Source of the DNA: Streptomyces kurssanovii
Lineage (GTDB): Bacteria; Actinomycetota; Actinomycetes; Streptomycetales; Streptomycetaceae
Length of the DNA stretch: 64,000 nucleotides
Assembly: GCF_014649695.1 (NCBI RefSeq)
Contig: NZ_BMTN01000001.1
Span: 744,001-808,000, forward strand
Reading direction: 5' to 3'
A model generated the notes under the pieces. The model did not search any database. It saw nothing but the letters and a program-made list of their open reading frames with translations, and was not told the origin of the DNA. This document shows, one piece after another, positions 16,607 to 24,990 of the stretch. Within the stretch, counting starts at the first letter, position 1. Each line of letters opens with the position of its first letter. The position numbers were made by a program, and so were the translations under genes.

Positions 16607-18007
16607 ATGAGTGCACACTTCGATGTCGTGGTTCTCGGGGCCGGTCCTGGTGGCTACACGGCGGCGGTCCGCTGTGCCCAACTCGGAATGTCGGTCGCGG
16701 TGGTGGAGGAGCGGTACTGGGGCGGTGTGTGCCTCAACGTGGGGTGCATCCCCTCCAAGGCGCTGCTGCGCAATGCCGAGTTGGCCCATCTGTTCACCCA
16801 TGAGACGAAGACCTTCGGGATCCGCGTCGAGGGCCAGGTCACCTTCGACTACCGGGAAGCGTTCCTGCGCAGCAGGAAGGTGGCCGACGGACGCGTCAAA
16901 GGCGTGCACTACCTGATGAAGAAGAACGGCATCACCGAGGTCGACGGAACGGGCGTTTTCACCGGCGCCCACACCATGCGGGTCCGAGGTTCCGACGGCA
17001 CGGAGCAGACCGTCGACTTCGATCACTGCATCCTCGCCACCGGCGCGACGACGAGGCTGCTCCCGGGCACGAGCCTGAGCGAGCGGGTGGTGACGTACGA
17101 GGAGCAGATCCTCAGCGACCGGCTGCCGGGGAGCATCATCATCGCCGGCGCGGGCGCCATCGGCGTCGAGTTCGCGTACGTGCTGCACAACTACGGCGTG
17201 CAGGTCACGCTGGTGGAGTTCATGGACCGGGTCGTTCCGCTGGAGGACGAGGAGGTCTCCGCGGAACTGGCCCGCCGCTACCGCAAGCTGGGCGTCAACG
17301 TACTGACGTCCACGAGGGTCGAGGCGATCAACGACGAGGGCCCGCAGGTGCGCGTGCATGTGACGACGGGCGGACAGCGTCAGGTCCTCGAGGCCGACAA
17401 GGTGCTTCAGGCGATCGGCTTCCAGCCGCGGGTGACCGGCTACGGCTTGGAGAGCACCGGCGTACGCCTGACCGACCGCGGGGCGGTCGAGGTCGACGGG
17501 CGCTGCCGCACGAACGTTCCTCACATCTTCGCGATCGGCGACGTCACGGCACGGCTCATGCTCGCGCACGCGGCCGAGGCCATGGGCATGATCGCCGCCG
17601 AGACCATCGCGGAAGCGGAGACGATGGAGCTCGACTACACCATGATTCCGCGCGCCACCTACTGTCAGCCGCAGATCGCCAGCTTCGGCTGGACCGAGGC
17701 CCAGGCGCGTGAACGCGGTTTCGACGTGCAGGTGCAGAAGTTCCCCTTCACCGCCAACGGCAAGGCCCACGGACTGGGAGATCCCGCCGGCTTCGTGAAG
17801 ATCCTCAGCGACGGCCGGCACGGGGAACTGCTGGGCGCCCACCTCGTCGGCCCGGAGGTCACCGAACTGCTGCCGGAACTCACCCTGGCCCAGCAGTGGG
17901 ACCTGACGGTGCACGAGGTCGCCCGGAACGTGCACGCGCACCCCACACTCGGCGAGGCCGTGAAGGAAGCGGTCCACGGGCTGGCCGGCCACATGATCAA
18001 CATGTAG
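16607..18007 (+). CDS. lpdA: dihydrolipoyl dehydrogenase (E3)
   Basis: A 466-residue flavoprotein from ATG 16607. It shows the FAD motif [10 protein letters not shown] (residues 11-20), the redox-active disulphide CLNVGC (Cys42 and Cys47), the NAD motif [10 protein letters not shown], the second FAD motif FAIGDVT, and the C-terminal active-site His in [10 protein letters not shown]. These are the full marks of dihydrolipoamide dehydrogenase, which re-oxidises the lipoyl groups of 2-oxo acid dehydrogenase and glycine cleavage complexes. No E1 or E2 genes are nearby, so it is probably one of several E3 copies or a related reductase. Confidence 0.93.
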   Translation: MSAHFDVVVLGAGPGGYTAAVRCAQLGMSVAVVEERYWGGVCLNVGCIPSKALLRNAELAHLFTHETKTFGIRVEGQVTFDYREAFLRSRKVADGRVKGVHYLMKKNGITEVDGTGVFTGAHTMRVRGSDGTEQTVDFDHCILATGATTRLLPGTSLSERVVTYEEQILSDRLPGSIIIAGAGAIGVEFAYVLHNYGVQVTLVEFMDRVVPLEDEEVSAELARRYRKLGVNVLTSTRVEAINDEGPQVRVHVTTGGQRQVLEADKVLQAIGFQPRVTGYGLESTGVRLTDRGAVEVDGRCRTNVPHIFAIGDVTARLMLAHAAEAMGMIAAETIAEAETMELDYTMIPRATYCQPQIASFGWTEAQARERGFDVQVQKFPFTANGKAHGLGDPAGFVKILSDGRHGELLGAHLVGPEVTELLPELTLAQQWDLTVHEVARNVHAHPTLGEAVKEAVHGLAGHMINM

Positions 18008-18037
18008 TCGCCGGTCGCGGCAGCGGTCCGCTCCTGG

Positions 18038-18307
18038 TCATCCGCCCGTCGCGTCGGCGGTCCGTTCCGTGTCAGCCGATCCACGTCGGTCGTCCGCGGC
18101 GCCGTCGGTCTCCCAGCGCAGCAGGTCTCCCGGCTGGCAGTCCAGTGCCTCGCAGAGCGCGGCGAGCGTCGCGAAGCGCACCGCCTTGGCGCGGCCGTTC
18201 TTGAGCACCGCCAGGTTGGCGGGGGTGATCCCGACGCGTTCCGCGAGCTCGCCCACGGACATCTTGCGCTTGGCGAGCATCACGTCGATGTCGACGGCGA
18301 TCGGCAT
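18038..18307 (-). CDS. small Cro/C1-type HTH regulator (YozG-like)
   Basis: An 89-residue protein from ATG 18307. Residues about 8-68 are one helix-turn-helix domain (MSVGELAERVGITPANLAVL), followed by ATLAALCEALDCQPGDLLRW, the usual ending of YozG-like regulators. The C-terminal tail is charged and probably disordered. The ATG overlaps the stop codon of the upstream DUF2975 gene by one base (TGATG). This two-gene unit is common in bacteria, and the HTH protein probably represses its own operon. Confidence 0.88.
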   Translation of the reverse strand: MPIAVDIDVMLAKRKMSVGELAERVGITPANLAVLKNGRAKAVRFATLAALCEALDCQPGDLLRWETDGAADDRRGSADTERTADATGG

Positions 18308-18804
18308 CAGATCACCTCGTCCAGCTCGGCCTTCATCCGGGTCGCCTCGACATCGCGCGCCACGGCCTGGGCGAGCAGCATCCGCATCACGAGCACGACG
18401 AGCGCGACCCCCAGGACCGCCAGGCCGGCCCCGCCCACCAGCAGGACGATCCCGGGAGCGACGGCTTCGCCCGGCGCCAGGACGGCCCCGAACGTGAACA
18501 CCAGCAGGGCGGCCGCCACGACCGCGCCGATCACGATGTCCACGTACCGGAAGGCGGCGTGGGAGAACAGCGTCCCGCGCCGCACCATCGTCACCAGCCG
18601 CCACACGCAGACCAGCACGACCTCGACCGTCACGATGCCGAGGACCATGATCACCAGGACCGGGGTGCGCAGGTGTGCGACGTCCGCGTCCAGCTCCCTC
18701 ATGTCGATGGCCAGCAGGGGGACCATCACCGCCTGCACGAACACCGAACCGGCGAGCAGCGCCACGATCACGGCGCGGAGCGCCAGCACTGTCAACTTCC
18801 CCAT
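18307..18804 (-). CDS. DUF2975 membrane protein
   Basis: A 165-residue protein with four predicted membrane helices (about residues 5-30, 47-70, 88-112 and 118-143). The pairing with a YozG-like HTH gene and the helix pattern fit the DUF2975 family. Its function is unknown. It is the first gene of a two-gene leftward unit, and a palindrome at 18837 probably controls it. Confidence 0.82.
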   Translation of the reverse strand: MGKLTVLALRAVIVALLAGSVFVQAVMVPLLAIDMRELDADVAHLRTPVLVIMVLGIVTVEVVLVCVWRLVTMVRRGTLFSHAAFRYVDIVIGAVVAAALLVFTFGAVLAPGEAVAPGIVLLVGGAGLAVLGVALVVLVMRMLLAQAVARDVEATRMKAELDEVI

Positions 18805-18836
18805 GGCTTCCCCTTCAATCGAACTGCGATGGAAAT

Positions 18837-18853
18837 CTATCGAGATTCGATAG
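18837..18853. promoter_or_regulatory. palindrome upstream of DUF2975-HTH operon
   Basis: CTATCGA-GAT-TCGATAG is a perfect 7-base inverted repeat with a 3-base centre, 33 bases before the DUF2975 start. It is AT-rich for this genome and is probably the autoregulatory operator. Confidence 0.55.
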
Positions 18854-18999
18854 GCGTGACAAGCTGCTCGCGTCTGCCCCAGGGTTTCGCGGCTCCCCTC
18901 GCGCTCCCGTTGTCCGACCTGGCCGGGAGTGTTTCCTGGATGCCTGCTCGGCGGCGGATCCGTTCAGCTGGCGGAACATCGGACTGAAGTCGATATATA

Positions 19000-19011
19000 G
19001 AAAGCGCTTGC
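19000..19011. promoter_or_regulatory. LacI-family-like operator
   Basis: GAAAGCGCTTGC contains the central AAGCGCTT palindrome typical of LacI/CcpA-class operators. It is 257 bases before the pectate lyase start and close to the TTGACA-like element. A sugar-sensing LacI repressor is a reasonable guess. Confidence 0.45.
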
Positions 19012-19229
19012 GAGAAACATTGACATGCCCACACCGTGACGCCACTCTGGGTCGCATCATCAGGGGCTCCAGCCGGGGATCGCCTGGGCCGGTTGATGTA
19101 TTGACCGTCCGTCAGTCGTGGCGTACCTTCCTCCGCAGTTCTCATACAGGAACAACGTTCAACATGCAGAATAATCTTGAGTCCGTGACGGTCTCAGCAA
19201 CTGCCACCCCCACCACCCACCGACTGGTA

Positions 19230-19249
19230 CCTGCGGCCGACACCGCAGG
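19230..19249 (+). promoter_or_regulatory. hairpin just before the PL3 ribosome binding site
   Basis: CCTGCGG-CCGACA-CCGCAGG is a perfect 7-base stem ending 3 bases before the GAAAGGA ribosome binding site. It might stabilise the mRNA or affect translation. Confidence 0.35.
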
Positions 19250-19267
19250 CGGTGAAAGGAACGCCGA

Positions 19268-20561
19268 GTGAGCACACGGAACCACCATCGAAGAAGGCGC
19301 GGTCGTGCCGCCGCCTCCGTCGCAGCCGTCACGGCCCTGATCGGCGGCGGCCTCACCGCGCTGTGGATGACCGGCTCCGCGTCGGCCGCGGCGGCCGGTT
19401 CGTACAGCGTGAAGAACGCCAACAGCGGACTGTGCCTGACGGTGCCCGGCGCGAACACCTCCGCCGGCGTCCAGCTCGTCCAGGACACCTGCGACGGCGC
19501 CGCCGATCAGACCTGGAGGCTCGCGGCCTCAGGCGGCGGCTGGACTGACCGCCGCGCACAGCTCCAAGTGCGCCGGTGTACGGGACGCCTCCACCAGCGC
19601 GGGCAAGCCGGTGGAGCAGCAGAGCTGCGGCGGCACGGCGACCCAGGTCTGGAAGCTGACGCAGGTCAGCGGCGACACCTACCAGGTCGTCAACAGCAAC
19701 GGCGGCAAGTGCCTGAACGTCAAGGACGGTTCGAAGACCGCAGGCGCCCTGGTCCAGCAGAACTCGTGCGACTCGGTGACCAGCAAGAGGTGGACCTTGA
19801 CCGCGTCGGGCACGGTCCCCACGGACCCGCCCACGGACCCGACCCCGACGGACCCGCCCACCGACCAGCCGGGGTCGTGGCCGACGGCCAACGGCAGCCA
19901 GGCGGTGACCTCCACCATCTCGGTCACGGGCACCTACGACGGGGGCATGAAGCGCCTGTACGGCAGTGGTGACCTCGGCAGCGACGGCCAGAGCGAGAGC
20001 CAGCCGCCGATGCTCCGGCTGGCCGACGGTGCCACCCTGCAGAACGTCATCCTCGGCGCCCCCGCCGCGGACGGCGTGCACTGCGACGGCACCTGCACGC
20101 TCAAGAACGTCTGGTGGGAGGACGTCGGCGAGGATGCCGCGACCTTCCGAGGCAGTTCCTCCGCGACGGTCCGCACGGTCGACGGCGGCGGTGCGCGGAA
20201 GGCGGCGGACAAGGTCTTCCAGCACAACGGTGCCGGCACCTTGATCATCAAGAATTTCCAGGTCGAGGACTTCGGGAAGCTGGTCCGCTCCTGCGGCAAC
20301 TGCTCCACGCAGTACGCCAGGCACATCCAGATCCTCGACACCAAGGTGACGGCCCCTGGCGACACCCTGGTGGGCATCAACACCAACTACGGGGACACGG
20401 CGCGGTTCTCGCGCATCACGATCAACGGGGACTCCGGCCACGACATCGACATCTGTACGAAGTACAGGGGCACGACAAGCGGCGAGCCCACCAAGATCGG
20501 CACGGGAGCGGACGGCACGAACTGCTTCTACGCCTCGTCCGACATCCGCTACGTCGACTGA
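19268..20561 (+). pseudogene. frameshifted ricin-lectin / PL3 pectate lyase
   Basis: The GTG start at 19268 follows GAAAGGA. The first frame encodes an Arg-rich signal peptide and the start of a ricin-type lectin domain, with the QxW-type element ADQTWRL. Around 19541-19548 the coding sense moves to another reading frame: LTAAHSSKCAGVRDASTSAG continues the lectin, with further TQVWKL and SKRWTL elements. A PTDPPTDPTPTD linker follows, then a family 3 pectate lyase domain of about 200 residues (GADGVHC-type motifs, CTLKNVWWEDVGEDAATF). The shift is one extra base, or two missing, in the GGCGGCTGGACTGACC stretch. As written, the protein would stop early. A sequencing error would restore one enzyme of about 430 residues that degrades pectate outside the cell. 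Confidence 0.75.
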
Positions 20562-20723
20562 CGTGAGCTGCGGGCCGTGAGACGTGAGCCGTGAGCCGCG
20601 GCCTGCGGCCCGCGGGCCGAGGTGCCCGGAATCCCTGAAGGCCCGAAGACGCCGGGCGGCCTCCGGAACAAGCACCGCATGCAGCAGAACACGCCCCATT
20701 GGAAGACGAAAAACGAGGCGAGA

Positions 20724-22280
20724 ATGAAACATCCAGTCGCACTAAGACTCTCCGCGGCACTGGCCACGGGAGCCCTTGCGGCCGCGGCCGGTGTGGCTCT
20801 GTCGATGCCCGAGGCGTCGGCAGCGACCGGCGGCGCCACCGGCTACGCCACCCAGAACGGCGGGACCACCGGCGGCGCCGGCGGACAGACGGTGCGGGCC
20901 ACCACGGGGACCGCGATCCACGCGGCCCTGTGCAACCGGGCGAGCAGCAGCACCCCGATCACCATCCAGGTCGAGGGGACCATCAACCACGGCAACACCA
21001 GCAAGGTCTCGGGCGCCAGTTGCAACACCGCCGACGGTGTGATCGAGCTCAAGCAGATCAGCAACGTCACGATCGTCGGCGTCGGCGGTGGAGCCGTCTT
21101 CGACCAGGTGGGCATCCACCTCCGCGAGGCCCGCAACATCATCATCCAGAACGTGACCGTCCGGAACGTCAAGAAGTCGGGCTCGCCCACGTCCAACGGC
21201 GGCGACGCCATCGGCATGGAGAGCGGCGTCCGCAACGTCTGGGTCGACCACACCACCCTGGAGGCGTCGGGCGGTGAGTCGGACGGCTACGACGGCCTCT
21301 TCGACATGAAGGACAACACCCAGTACGTGACCCTGTCCTACAGCATTCTGCGCAACTCCGGCCGCGGCGGCCTCGTCGGCTCCAGCGAGAGCGACCTGTC
21401 GAACGGCTTCGTCACCTACCACCACAACCTCTACGAGAACATCGACTCCCGTGCGCCCTTGCTGCGTGGCGGCATCGGCCACATGTACAACAACCACTAC
21501 AAGAGCCTCAACGAGTCCGGCATCAACTCCCGTGCCGGCGCCCGCGCCAAGGTGGACAACAACTACTTCGAGGACTCCAAGGACGTCCTCGGCACCTTCT
21601 ACACCGACGCGGCCGGATACTGGCAGGTCGGCGGCAACATCTTCGACAACGTGACCTGGACCAGTCCGGGCGGCGACAACAACCCCGCCGGTCCGGACCC
21701 GAAGTCCAACACCACGGTCGCCATCCCGTACTCCTACAGCCTCGACGGCGCCAGTTGCGTGCCGGGCGTCGTGAGCCAGACGGCGGGCGCCGACAAGGGA
21801 CTGCGGGTGTCGGACGGCAACTGCACGCCGCAGACGCCGGACCCGACCACCCCCGCCCCGACGGCTCCCGCGCCGGACCCGACCACCCCCGCGCCTACTC
21901 CGACCCAGCCCAGCGGGACCAACCTCAGCCTCGGGGCCGGTTCCGACGGCACCAGCAAGGCCGACGGGACGAGCTACGGCAATGTGCGCGACGGTGACAT
22001 GAACACCTACTGGTCACCGGCAGGCCCGACCGGTTCCGTCTCGGTCAAGTGGGGCTCCGCCACCACGGTGTCGAAGATCAACATCCGGGAGGCGTCGGGC
22101 TCCGCGGGCAGCATCGGATCGTGGCGGGTCGTCAACCACGACACCGGTGCCGTGCTGGCATCCGGCAGCGGGGCCGGATTCATCACCTTCCCCGGGACGT
22201 CACTGCAGAAGATCACCTTCGAGATCACCGGCTCGACCGGAACGCCGCGGGTCGCGGAGTTCGAGACCTACACCGGTTGA
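20724..22280 (+). CDS. secreted PL1 pectate lyase with C-terminal F5/8-type domain
   Basis: A 518-residue secreted protein from ATG 20724, preceded by GAGGCGAG. The signal peptide ends near ASA (about residue 33). The family 1 parallel beta-helix lyase domain follows, with VWVDHTTLE, DGLFDMKDNTQYVTLSYS, YHHNLYENIDSRAPLLR (catalytic Arg region) and YNNHY. A Pro/Thr linker (PTAPAPDPTTPAPTPTQ) at about 375-400 leads to a C-terminal domain of about 120 residues that resembles coagulation factor 5/8 type carbohydrate-binding modules. It cleaves polygalacturonate by beta-elimination, probably with calcium. It directly follows the PL3 gene on the same strand. Confidence 0.9.
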   Translation: MKHPVALRLSAALATGALAAAAGVALSMPEASAATGGATGYATQNGGTTGGAGGQTVRATTGTAIHAALCNRASSSTPITIQVEGTINHGNTSKVSGASCNTADGVIELKQISNVTIVGVGGGAVFDQVGIHLREARNIIIQNVTVRNVKKSGSPTSNGGDAIGMESGVRNVWVDHTTLEASGGESDGYDGLFDMKDNTQYVTLSYSILRNSGRGGLVGSSESDLSNGFVTYHHNLYENIDSRAPLLRGGIGHMYNNHYKSLNESGINSRAGARAKVDNNYFEDSKDVLGTFYTDAAGYWQVGGNIFDNVTWTSPGGDNNPAGPDPKSNTTVAIPYSYSLDGASCVPGVVSQTAGADKGLRVSDGNCTPQTPDPTTPAPTAPAPDPTTPAPTPTQPSGTNLSLGAGSDGTSKADGTSYGNVRDGDMNTYWSPAGPTGSVSVKWGSATTVSKINIREASGSAGSIGSWRVVNHDTGAVLASGSGAGFITFPGTSLQKITFEITGSTGTPRVAEFETYTG

Positions 22281-22291
22281 CAGGGCGCGCC

Positions 22292-22331
22292 GCCGTCCGG
22301 CGGGTCCGGCTCCCCGGACCCGCCGGACGGC
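22292..22331. terminator. strong perfect hairpin terminator
   Basis: An 18-base perfect stem (GCCGTCCGGCGGGTCCGG and its complement) closes a 4-base loop, 12 bases after the PL1 stop codon. It is the strongest hairpin in the window. Confidence 0.85.
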
Positions 22332-22429
22332 CGTCCCGGCGCAGGACCGCGGCCGGCGCAGGCCCGATCGGTCTCCACCCACCTGCGTGTTCGCGGCGGA
22401 GGAATGATCGGGCGCTTTACGGTGGGCTG

Positions 22430-23029
22430 ATGCGACGTGTTCCCAGGTGGGCCCTGATCTCGTCAGGGTGTGCCCCTCTCGTCCTGGTCGGAGGCTGGAC
22501 GGTCGCCGCACTGCTGCAAGGCCCTGACTACGATCCCGCTACTCAGACGATCAGCGTTCTGGCGGCCTACGGGGCCGAGGGATTCTGGGCGATGACCGGA
22601 GCGCTCCTCGCCCTCGGCATCTGCCACGTGTTCACGGCCTGGGGGCTGCGCCCCGCCGCGCTCGCCGGACGTGTGGCGCTGGGGGGCGGTGGACTGGCGG
22701 CGTTCGCGGTGGTTCTGATCCCGGCGCCGAGCAGTGGGGGATCCCTGCGACACGGGTCCGTCGCCGCGGTGGGCTTCGCTCTGCTCGCGGTGTGGCCGGT
22801 ACTGGCCGCCGATCGCGGCGGAGCGGTGCCATGGGGACTACGGCCCCTGCCCTCCCTCGTGGTGACCGTTCTGATGGGCGTCGGTGCCGTCTGGTTCCTG
22901 ATCGAAATACAGCGTCACGGAGTCGCTGGAGTCGCCGAACGCCTTGTGACATGCGTTCAGTCCCTATGGCCCTTCGTGGTCGTCGCCTCCTGTCTTCTGC
23001 ATCCCGACAACAACGGACCTTCGAAGTGA
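22430..23029 (+). CDS. DUF998 family membrane protein
   Basis: A 199-residue protein from ATG 22430 with about six predicted membrane helices. LISSGCAPLVLVGGWTVAA, then DPATQTISVLAAYG and a regular spacing of helices fit the DUF998 family of unknown function. The longer upstream frame overlaps the PL1 gene and is not supported. Confidence 0.8.
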   Translation: MRRVPRWALISSGCAPLVLVGGWTVAALLQGPDYDPATQTISVLAAYGAEGFWAMTGALLALGICHVFTAWGLRPAALAGRVALGGGGLAAFAVVLIPAPSSGGSLRHGSVAAVGFALLAVWPVLAADRGGAVPWGLRPLPSLVVTVLMGVGAVWFLIEIQRHGVAGVAERLVTCVQSLWPFVVVASCLLHPDNNGPSK

Positions 23030-23113
23030 CCGCCGCCGGCTGTGGGACGAGGCCGGGAGGCGCGTCCGGTGATCGCGCCCCGTCCGGCGTCCGCGGTTCG
23101 TCAGGCGTGGCAG

Positions 23114-23218
23114 ATGTGTGATGGCGTGTGCGTCGGAGGTCACGGCGAACTTCACGGCGTACCCATTCGCGCGCAGGATGTCCTCGTCGCACAGATCCAG
23201 GCGCTCCGGATTGCGCAG
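23114..23218 (-). pseudogene. fragment of a PHP-domain (PolX-like) protein
   Basis: A 35-codon leftward stretch reads PERLDLCDEDILRANGYAV and FAVTSDAHAITHL. This resembles the end of the PHP phosphoesterase domain of PolX-type DNA polymerases (LDLxDxxxxxAxxxGVKxAxxTDAH). No start or remaining domain is present. It lies back to back with a helicase fragment. Confidence 0.55.
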
Positions 23219-23249
23219 TGATCACCAGAGCGGTGTCCGTCCGCGCGCA

Positions 23250-23412
23250 GGCGGCGACCCGTCGACCAGCTCACCCGGCGTCTGCGGGCCGGCGGGGTGC
23301 ACGCCGGGGCCCTGCACAGCGGCAAGTCCCACCACAGCGCACACGGACCCTGGCGCAGTTCAAGAACGGCCGGATCACCGTCCTGGTGGCGACCGATGTC
23401 GCGGCCGGATGA
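23250..23412 (+). pseudogene. fragment of a DEAD-box RNA helicase
   Basis: The rightward sequence encodes pieces of the helicase C-terminal RecA-like domain. AGALHSGKS is in one frame, and RTLAQFKNGRITVLVATDVAAG is in another. The expected text is LHGxKSQxxRTRTLxxFxxGxxxVLVATDVAARG, so both a frameshift near 23335 and a truncation at the end are visible. Confidence 0.65.
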
Positions 23413-23484
23413 TGTCGCCGGCGCCCCGCACTGCGCCCGGCATGACAAGCTGTGGCGGCCCACCCCCGAACCCAGGAGGTCCCC

Positions 23485-23727
23485 ATGACCGCAGAGCCCG
23501 TAACTACGGAAGGATCGGAGCCGGCTGCCCCCGAGACGTCCCCTCTGGCGCCGGACAGCGACGGCAACTACGACCTCAAGCGCAAGTTCCGTGAAGCCCT
23601 GGCGCGCAAGCGCGGTGCGCAGGCGGACGTGGCCGATGTTGCCGCCGGCCCGGATGCGTCGAAGGTGCGTGCGGCGCACGGCCCGGCTGCGAGCCAGCGG
23701 TCGTTCAGGCGCAAGAGCGGCGGCTGA
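23485..23727 (+). CDS. DUF5302 family small protein
   Basis: An 80-residue protein from ATG 23485 with an AGGAGGT ribosome binding site. The core [14 protein letters not shown]-type segment (here [17 protein letters not shown]) and the C-terminal [16 protein letters not shown] are diagnostic of the actinobacterial DUF5302 family as I know it. It is charged, without membrane helices, and probably disordered. Function is unknown. Confidence 0.85.
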   Translation: MTAEPVTTEGSEPAAPETSPLAPDSDGNYDLKRKFREALARKRGAQADVADVAAGPDASKVRAAHGPAASQRSFRRKSGG

Positions 23728-24050
23728 GTCGATCAGTCCCGCGGTCCGGCCGCTCTACCGGCACTCTGCGCACTGTCCACTCGCGCGTCCGGTGCCGTGG
23801 CCCGCAACGTGCGCATGTCCGTGTGCGCGTTGTGGGCGAGGCGTAGCCAGCGGTCTCGCCTGTGGGAGGGCCCGACTGTGGCTGGCGCGGTCGGTGGCGC
23901 CGCCGCACTGGCGTTCCCGGCCACATCGTCCGGCCGCCGACGTTGCAGGGTGGCCAGGACGTAGCTGACGGCCCGGTGCGACGCCGGCGCGTCCGGCCGT
24001 TCCAGCCGGCGTCACCGCCGGAGCCGTCCGAAGCACTGATCATTGCGCGG
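23728..24050. other. intergenic, nothing recognised
   Basis: About 320 bases follow the DUF5302 gene. Open frames on both strands lack start signals and known domains. It may be part of the same decayed region as its neighbours. Confidence 0.35.
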
Positions 24051-24542
24051 TCACAGTGGCCGGGCCGCACAGGCCCTGACGTCTGCGTCCGGGTCCGTTG
24101 TCGCCGTGGCCAGGGCCGCGCGGGCGTCCCCGGTGGCACGGTGCTGGGCCAGTGCCGTTACGGCCGCCTTACGGACGTCGGCGTTCCGGTCGGTGAGGGC
24201 CTTGGCGAGGGCGGGTACGGCGAGGCCAGGGGCTGCGAGGAGGAGGGCGATGGTGGCGCCGGCCCGCACCTGCCAGGCCGGGTCGGACAGGGCTGCCTCC
24301 GCGCGGGCGGCCAGTGGTACCGGGGGCGGTCGACGGAGTGGTCGGGCTGTACGCGTGCAGGGGGCCGACGTCGTAGTCGACAGGCACGGCCCCCAGCCCT
24401 CCCAGTCGAGGATGACCAGCGGCACGCCTGTGAGGTTGGCCCAGTGCGGGGCGCCGTGCCCCGCCGTCCAGTCCGTGATCCGGATCGCCGGGATGCCCAG
24501 GAACCGGGTGAATTCCCGGCTGCTGGGTCGGGGCCTCGTCAT
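24051..24542 (-). pseudogene. chimeric remnant: phosphotransferase fragment joined to HEAT-repeat fragment
   Basis: Read leftward, the first part (WTAGHGAPHWANLTGVPLVILD followed by WEGWG) looks like the catalytic HGDLHxxNxL...ILDWE region of APH-type kinases, with the HGD Asp missing. The kinase sense then shifts frame (PVDYDVGPLHAYS). After about residue 75 the frame encodes HEAT repeats (DPAWQVRAGATIALLLAAPG, ALTDRNADVRKAAVTALAQH). No start is evident for either part. It ends just 1 base before the nirK-partner gene. Confidence 0.5.
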
Positions 24543-24543
24543 C

Positions 24544-24990
24544 TCAGGTGGCGGGGAGCGCGGTTGCGAGGAGGACGACTCCGAGGGAGCCGATGAGGGA
24601 GGTGACTGCGAGTGCTCGGGCCAGTTCTGTGCGGCTCCGGGCGTGTGCCCAGCCGTGGAGGCCGGCCGCCACCATGACCGCGGTGAACAAGGCGAGTTTG
24701 GCTGCGAGGATGCGGCCGTAGCCGGGTTCTGCGAGTGCTGCCCAGGTGACGCCCTTGTGCCAGGCCATGGCGACCCCGGTGGTCAGCTGGACCGGCAGGA
24801 AGACTGCTGCGGTGAGCAGCCCGAAGCGGCGGCCTGCTTGTTGTACGAAGCGGCCCCGGGCCTCGGGGGTGAGCATGCGCCGTGCGAGCGGCAGGATCAC
24901 CAGTGAGAGTGCCAGTTGTCCGCCGACCCACAGGGCCGCGCCGGTGACGTGGGCGAACCGTACGAGTGCCCATCCGTCTACGCCGTTCAT
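24544..24990 (-). CDS. CopD-like/DUF2269 membrane protein, nirK partner
   Basis: A 148-residue protein with four predicted membrane helices. The opening VRFAHVTGAALWVGGQLALS carries the HxxxxxxWxGG pattern shared by CopD-like and DUF2269 membrane proteins, where the His may bind heme or copper. Its ATG overlaps the nirK stop codon (ATGA), so it is translated with NirK. It may supply copper or electrons to the nitrite reductase, but this is only inferred from coupling. Confidence 0.75.
   Translation of the reverse strand: MNGVDGWALVRFAHVTGAALWVGGQLALSLVILPLARRMLTPEARGRFVQQAGRRFGLLTAAVFLPVQLTTGVAMAWHKGVTWAALAEPGYGRILAAKLALFTAVMVAAGLHGWAHARSRTELARALAVTSLIGSLGVVLLATALPAT

Larger units (their letters stand above)
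18854..19267. other. regulatory region upstream of PL3 pectate lyase
   Basis: About 410 bases without a gene. It holds a LacI-type palindrome at 19000-19011, TTGACA-like and TTGACC-like -35 candidates near 19019 and 19099, and a hairpin at 19230-19249 just before the ribosome binding site. Its AT content is locally higher than in the flanking genes. Confidence 0.45.

Noticed and set aside
16343-17992. Leftward open frame continuing upstream of the NmrA-like gene, opposite lpdA
   Set aside because: It mirrors lpdA on the other strand, has no domain, and ATG 16342 has its own ribosome binding site. High-GC DNA keeps such antisense frames open.
20562-20620. Repeated GTGAG and GCGGGCC strings between the two pectate lyase genes
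   Set aside because: Short and irregular; not a CRISPR array or clear terminator, though several weak hairpins are possible.
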